A stretch of DNA of 64,000 bases from Lanius collurio (lineage: Eukaryota > Chordata > Aves > Passeriformes > Laniidae), in assembly GCA_020086605.1 (NCBI GenBank), contig JACBWW010000017.1:11801534-11865533 (forward strand), written 5' to 3'. Below the pieces are notes generated by a model. It ran no database searches, was not told where the DNA came from, and saw only the letters and a program-made list of their open reading frames with translations. The position numbers and the translations under genes are program-made. Every line of letters starts with the position of its first letter. The first letter of the stretch is position 1. Shown piece by piece: positions 61,001 through 64,000 of the stretch.

Positions 61001-61866
61001 CTGTCATCTACACCACCATCTGTTCTTTCTGTCTAGCTCACTGGATCCAATTTCATCCAGACCCGCTTGCATGATGTGGGGATTCAGGGTATATAAAACA
61101 GACAGGGCACTTAGAGGGTGCTACTAGAATGTGAAGCCCCTGGGAAATTGCTTTTGTCCTTGTTTTCACCCTGGAATAGAAAAGACTAATTTCCATGCTT
61201 CAGGGAGGCCACCAGACCCTGCCTGTCCCTACATTTGACCTTGACTCCCAGGAAGAGACAATCTGCTCTTAGGGTAGTCTGTTATTCCTTGAGTTTCCTT
61301 ATGGAAATGCGGAGCAAGGGCACATATAAAGGCTGTCAAAATATGTCCCTGCAAGTCTGTGAATATCATGTTGAAACTGATGTGCTGTGGGGACTGGAGG
61401 AGCAGGGGTCAAGTTGCAGTGCCTTAACAGGTTCTGCTGTCCCTGCTGTGAGATGGTCACCTGTCATCACTTACAGATGCCACCTCTGCTCCCTTAGCAG
61501 AGCACAGCAAGGAGCAGTAATATAATAACTTCAGTAATATTCCAAAGCCTTTTCAATAATTAACCCTTTTGTGACTTTACAGCTTTGTCTCATGGGCCAG
61601 AAAACACCAACAATTTGCTCAAACCAGTTTTTTAAAATTCAATTGGAACTGAAACTCTCTGCAGGTTGTCTGACAGCAATGAATCACAGGGTTCTTTTAT
61701 ACAGAAAAGCAAGTTAATCACATTTACAGCATGTAATAAGGAGATATACTTCCCACAACTTCCTCAGAAGCAAGCCTAACACCCAGGATGGCAAGAGACT
61801 TCTTCAAAGATGACTTTTATTTTATATAAAGTTAAATTTAATTTTTCTTGGCTTCTCTTTTGACCT
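58019..61866. other. Intergenic region, no gene recognised
   Basis: No exon or repeat was supported. Open frames such as those at 58412-58729, 59861-60250 and 60735-60962 are short, overlap each other on opposite strands and match nothing I recognise. Confidence 0.5.
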
Positions 61867-61875
61867 ATTTTTTTT

Positions 61876-61906
<31 letters not shown>

Positions 61907-61935
61907 TTTCTTTTTTTTTCTTTTTTTTCCCCCCT
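61867..61935. repeat. T / CT simple repeat tract
   Basis: T run, then about eleven CT dinucleotides, then T-rich sequence ending in a C run. Confidence 0.95.
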
Positions 61936-62279
61936 CACCCTTTTTGCATGTAATTAAGTTAACCCTGAGTGCACAATGGAGATGCTCCAGGCCAGGGCTG
62001 TATGGATGACTGACTGATGAGAAGGCAGCCTGCTGCAGCCGTGGAGTGAGTCTAAAGACTGATATTTCCGAATGATGTGGCAAATGCCACACTGGGCACC
62101 TCAGCGTTATTGTTCTGGTCCGCTGACCAAGCTCAGGCTGCTCAGCCACGCTCAGGAGCAGCAGCAGCAGGTGTAACGGGGTGTGATTGCTTGCTTTGCC
62201 TCGCTGGCACACGAGAGGCCCTCCAGCTACTTCTGTATCTCCAGCTCAGCGTGCTGGATTCTTCCTTGGAACAAAAGCG

Positions 62280-62610
62280 CAGCAGGACGTGGAGCCTTGG
62301 CTCTCAGCGAGGGAAAGGGGCGATGGCCGGAGCTAAAGAGACCCCTCAGCCTCCCGAGCGGCAGGTCCTGCCCCTTCAGGGTTCGGCTACAGCCTGAACC
62401 GCAGCCTTCTGCAAACCCTCAGGGGACTCCGACTCGGTTTTAAAACTTCTATCGCCATCTAGTGATGTCCCCGCGGGAGCCGCCTGCGCGGCAGCGGCAC
62501 GGCTGGGAGCGGAGTCCCGTTCCCGGCCGTTCCCGCGGAGCTGGGAGCGCGGCGGGCGGGCAGGCTCCGCGCTGCGCCGGCTCCCTGCTTTCCCTTGGGA
62601 ATGCTGTGGG
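62280..62610. promoter_or_regulatory. CpG-rich patch, possible promoter or insulator
   Basis: CpG density rises sharply, most strongly at 62470-62580, against a neutral background. It contains a CTCF-like motif. It could mark the promoter of a neighbouring gene (ZNF438 is the next gene in mammals) or of a non-coding RNA. No coding exon was recognised. Confidence 0.45.
62452..62465 (-). promoter_or_regulatory. CTCF-like motif in the 62.4-kb CpG patch
   Basis: On the minus strand the bases read TCACTAGATGGCGA, which matches the CACTAGRKGGCR core of the CTCF motif. Confidence 0.5.
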
Positions 62611-64000
62611 TCCCCAGTGTGTCTGAGCCTGCACAGGTGAAGGGGAGGACACGGGGCTTACGTGCTGCCAGTGGGTACCTGTGGCTGCCGCCTTGTGCTC
62701 TGCTCTGCTGGCGGCCATCGGCTGACCTGCGGCTGTGGCAGCCCAGGGACACGGACCGGTGTCCTGCTAAGGGGTACCGAGTGCTTTGTTTAAACCCCAG
62801 CGCAGCATGATCTCCCTTGTGTTTCACAGATTAAATTAGGAATATAAATATCTTGGCAATTTGGTGTTACAAACGTTTTACGGGCATTACTGCCACAAAA
62901 TATAGAACAAACTTCAGATGCAAGAATTAATGTGACTCAAAGAAAAGATCCACAAAGAACATAAATATCCTCCATGCAAAGATAAACTCTTTAAACTGTT
63001 CATTAGAAAATGTCAAACACTTCTCAACTTACTAGTAATGTAAATTTAATCCTCTACAACTGAACTTATTTAACAGAAAAGTCTTAAGAGATGACCCAAG
63101 ATATTTGTGCAATAGGAGCAGGAGGATCTAGATTCACAAGATGAAAAAGTAAATACACAAAAACTTCAGTAAAAGTATCATTGTTATGTCCTTCCATGCT
63201 ACCTCGCCTGGTGTGGTTCACACAGGTGGAGAGTCCTGTAAGCACATCCCTGCTACAAAGCTTGAACAAGGAGCTCCTGGCCTGCTCCTGGCACTTGTTC
63301 CCATCCCCACGCAGAGAGAGTCTCCCTCCTGTTTGGGACTAGATCTGATTTAAAATGACATCACAATAAAATTGAATGAATATGAGAGTGAACAGGCAAG
63401 GATGGGGAACTGAAGAGCTTTCTGCTGCACTGCTGCTGAGCTTCCAATCCCAACCCTGCAGTCTCAGTGTGCTATGGACAGATACTCTGACAGCTGTGGC
63501 TTGCTTTCCATCCTATTTTAGAGCCCAATTTCATTTTCTTTTGAATCCTCTCTTCTTCCATTCCAGTCTCTTCCTTCTCTACTTCCCCATGGGGTATCCG
63601 AGCTCATCTCTGAGCTCTCACTGGTGCTGGTGGCTGGGTGGCACTGAGACGTTTCCAGACACAGCCCTGATGCTGATTCACCACACTGCAGTGCAAATCC
63701 AACCAGCACTTTCTACTCTCTGCACTTCTGCTAATATACAGTATTTCTACTTCTCCCTTGAGTTCTTGGTCTCACTTTCTTCCAAATGACTTTTCCCCTA
63801 CAATAACACCACCCAGAGTTTCACCAGGCGTGACTCAGCCCCAATTGGTGCTCTCTGCATAGCACAGGAGGAAGCAGGTATTTGCTCTTTTAGGCTGAGA
63901 TCAGGCTGGCCACAGCATGTTTCTGGTGCCTGAGGGCAACACTGGAAAGAACACTGACAGAACCACATTTTATAACCAAATGGAAAGTAATTGGGGAAGT
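62611..64000. other. Intergenic right end of the window
   Basis: No gene or repeat was recognised beyond the CpG-rich patch. Confidence 0.5.

Noticed and set aside
62077..62827. GC-rich open frames in the 62-kb CpG patch as coding exons
   Set aside because: Frames on both strands are open because of GC richness. None has recognisable similarity or consistent splice boundaries.
1..64000. CRISPR array, operon or bacterial-type system
   Set aside because: The window is vertebrate nuclear DNA with spliced genes. The only regular repeats are microsatellites and one minisatellite without spacers.

Overview
This window is nuclear DNA from a bird, most likely a passerine. The grounds are widely spaced exons with GT-AG introns, many CR1 LINE 3' ends carrying the avian terminal motif, two ERVL-type LTRs of the kind common in songbird genomes, and the vertebrate gene neighbourhood MTPAP - MAP3K8. 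Two assembly gaps are present: 400 N at 24505-24904 and 10 N at 57835-57844.

Layout. Positions 1 to about 10.8 kb hold no gene I can support, only old repeat fragments. MTPAP (mitochondrial poly(A) polymerase) lies on the minus strand. Eight coding exons run from 22847 down to the stop at 11338, and every splice phase agrees. Its first coding exon, with the start codon and mitochondrial targeting peptide, is not visible and most likely falls in the 400-N gap inside a CpG island at 24.4-25.2 kb. Between about 25.2 and 26.5 kb are two CR1 fragments, and at 28.25-28.9 kb a second CpG island. MAP3K8 (COT/TPL2 kinase) then runs on the plus strand. Seven coding exons span 32727-46426 and add up to 467 codons plus stop. 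A likely non-coding first exon lies in the 28.5 kb island and a likely 5'-UTR exon at 31701-31827. The 3' UTR ends near an AATAAA at 47672. From 47.7 to 64 kb there is no supported gene. That stretch has two solo ERVL-type LTRs in opposite orientation, pyrimidine/purine microsatellites, and a third CpG-rich patch near 62.3-62.6 kb.

The two genes are divergently arranged and functionally unrelated: MTPAP adds poly(A) tails to mitochondrial mRNA, and MAP3K8 relays NF-kB1/p105-controlled signals to MEK/ERK. I found no undescribed gene system. The observations most worth checking are: a putative MAP3K8 5' exon that would place a small uORF directly against an in-frame upstream ATG (a 20-codon N-terminal extension); an NF-kB consensus motif in the presumed MAP3K8 promoter; three CTCF-like motifs all facing the same way; and an 18-bp minisatellite that leaves four reading frames open without being a gene. 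Exon calls come from reading splice sites and comparing translations with remembered human proteins; no alignment was run.
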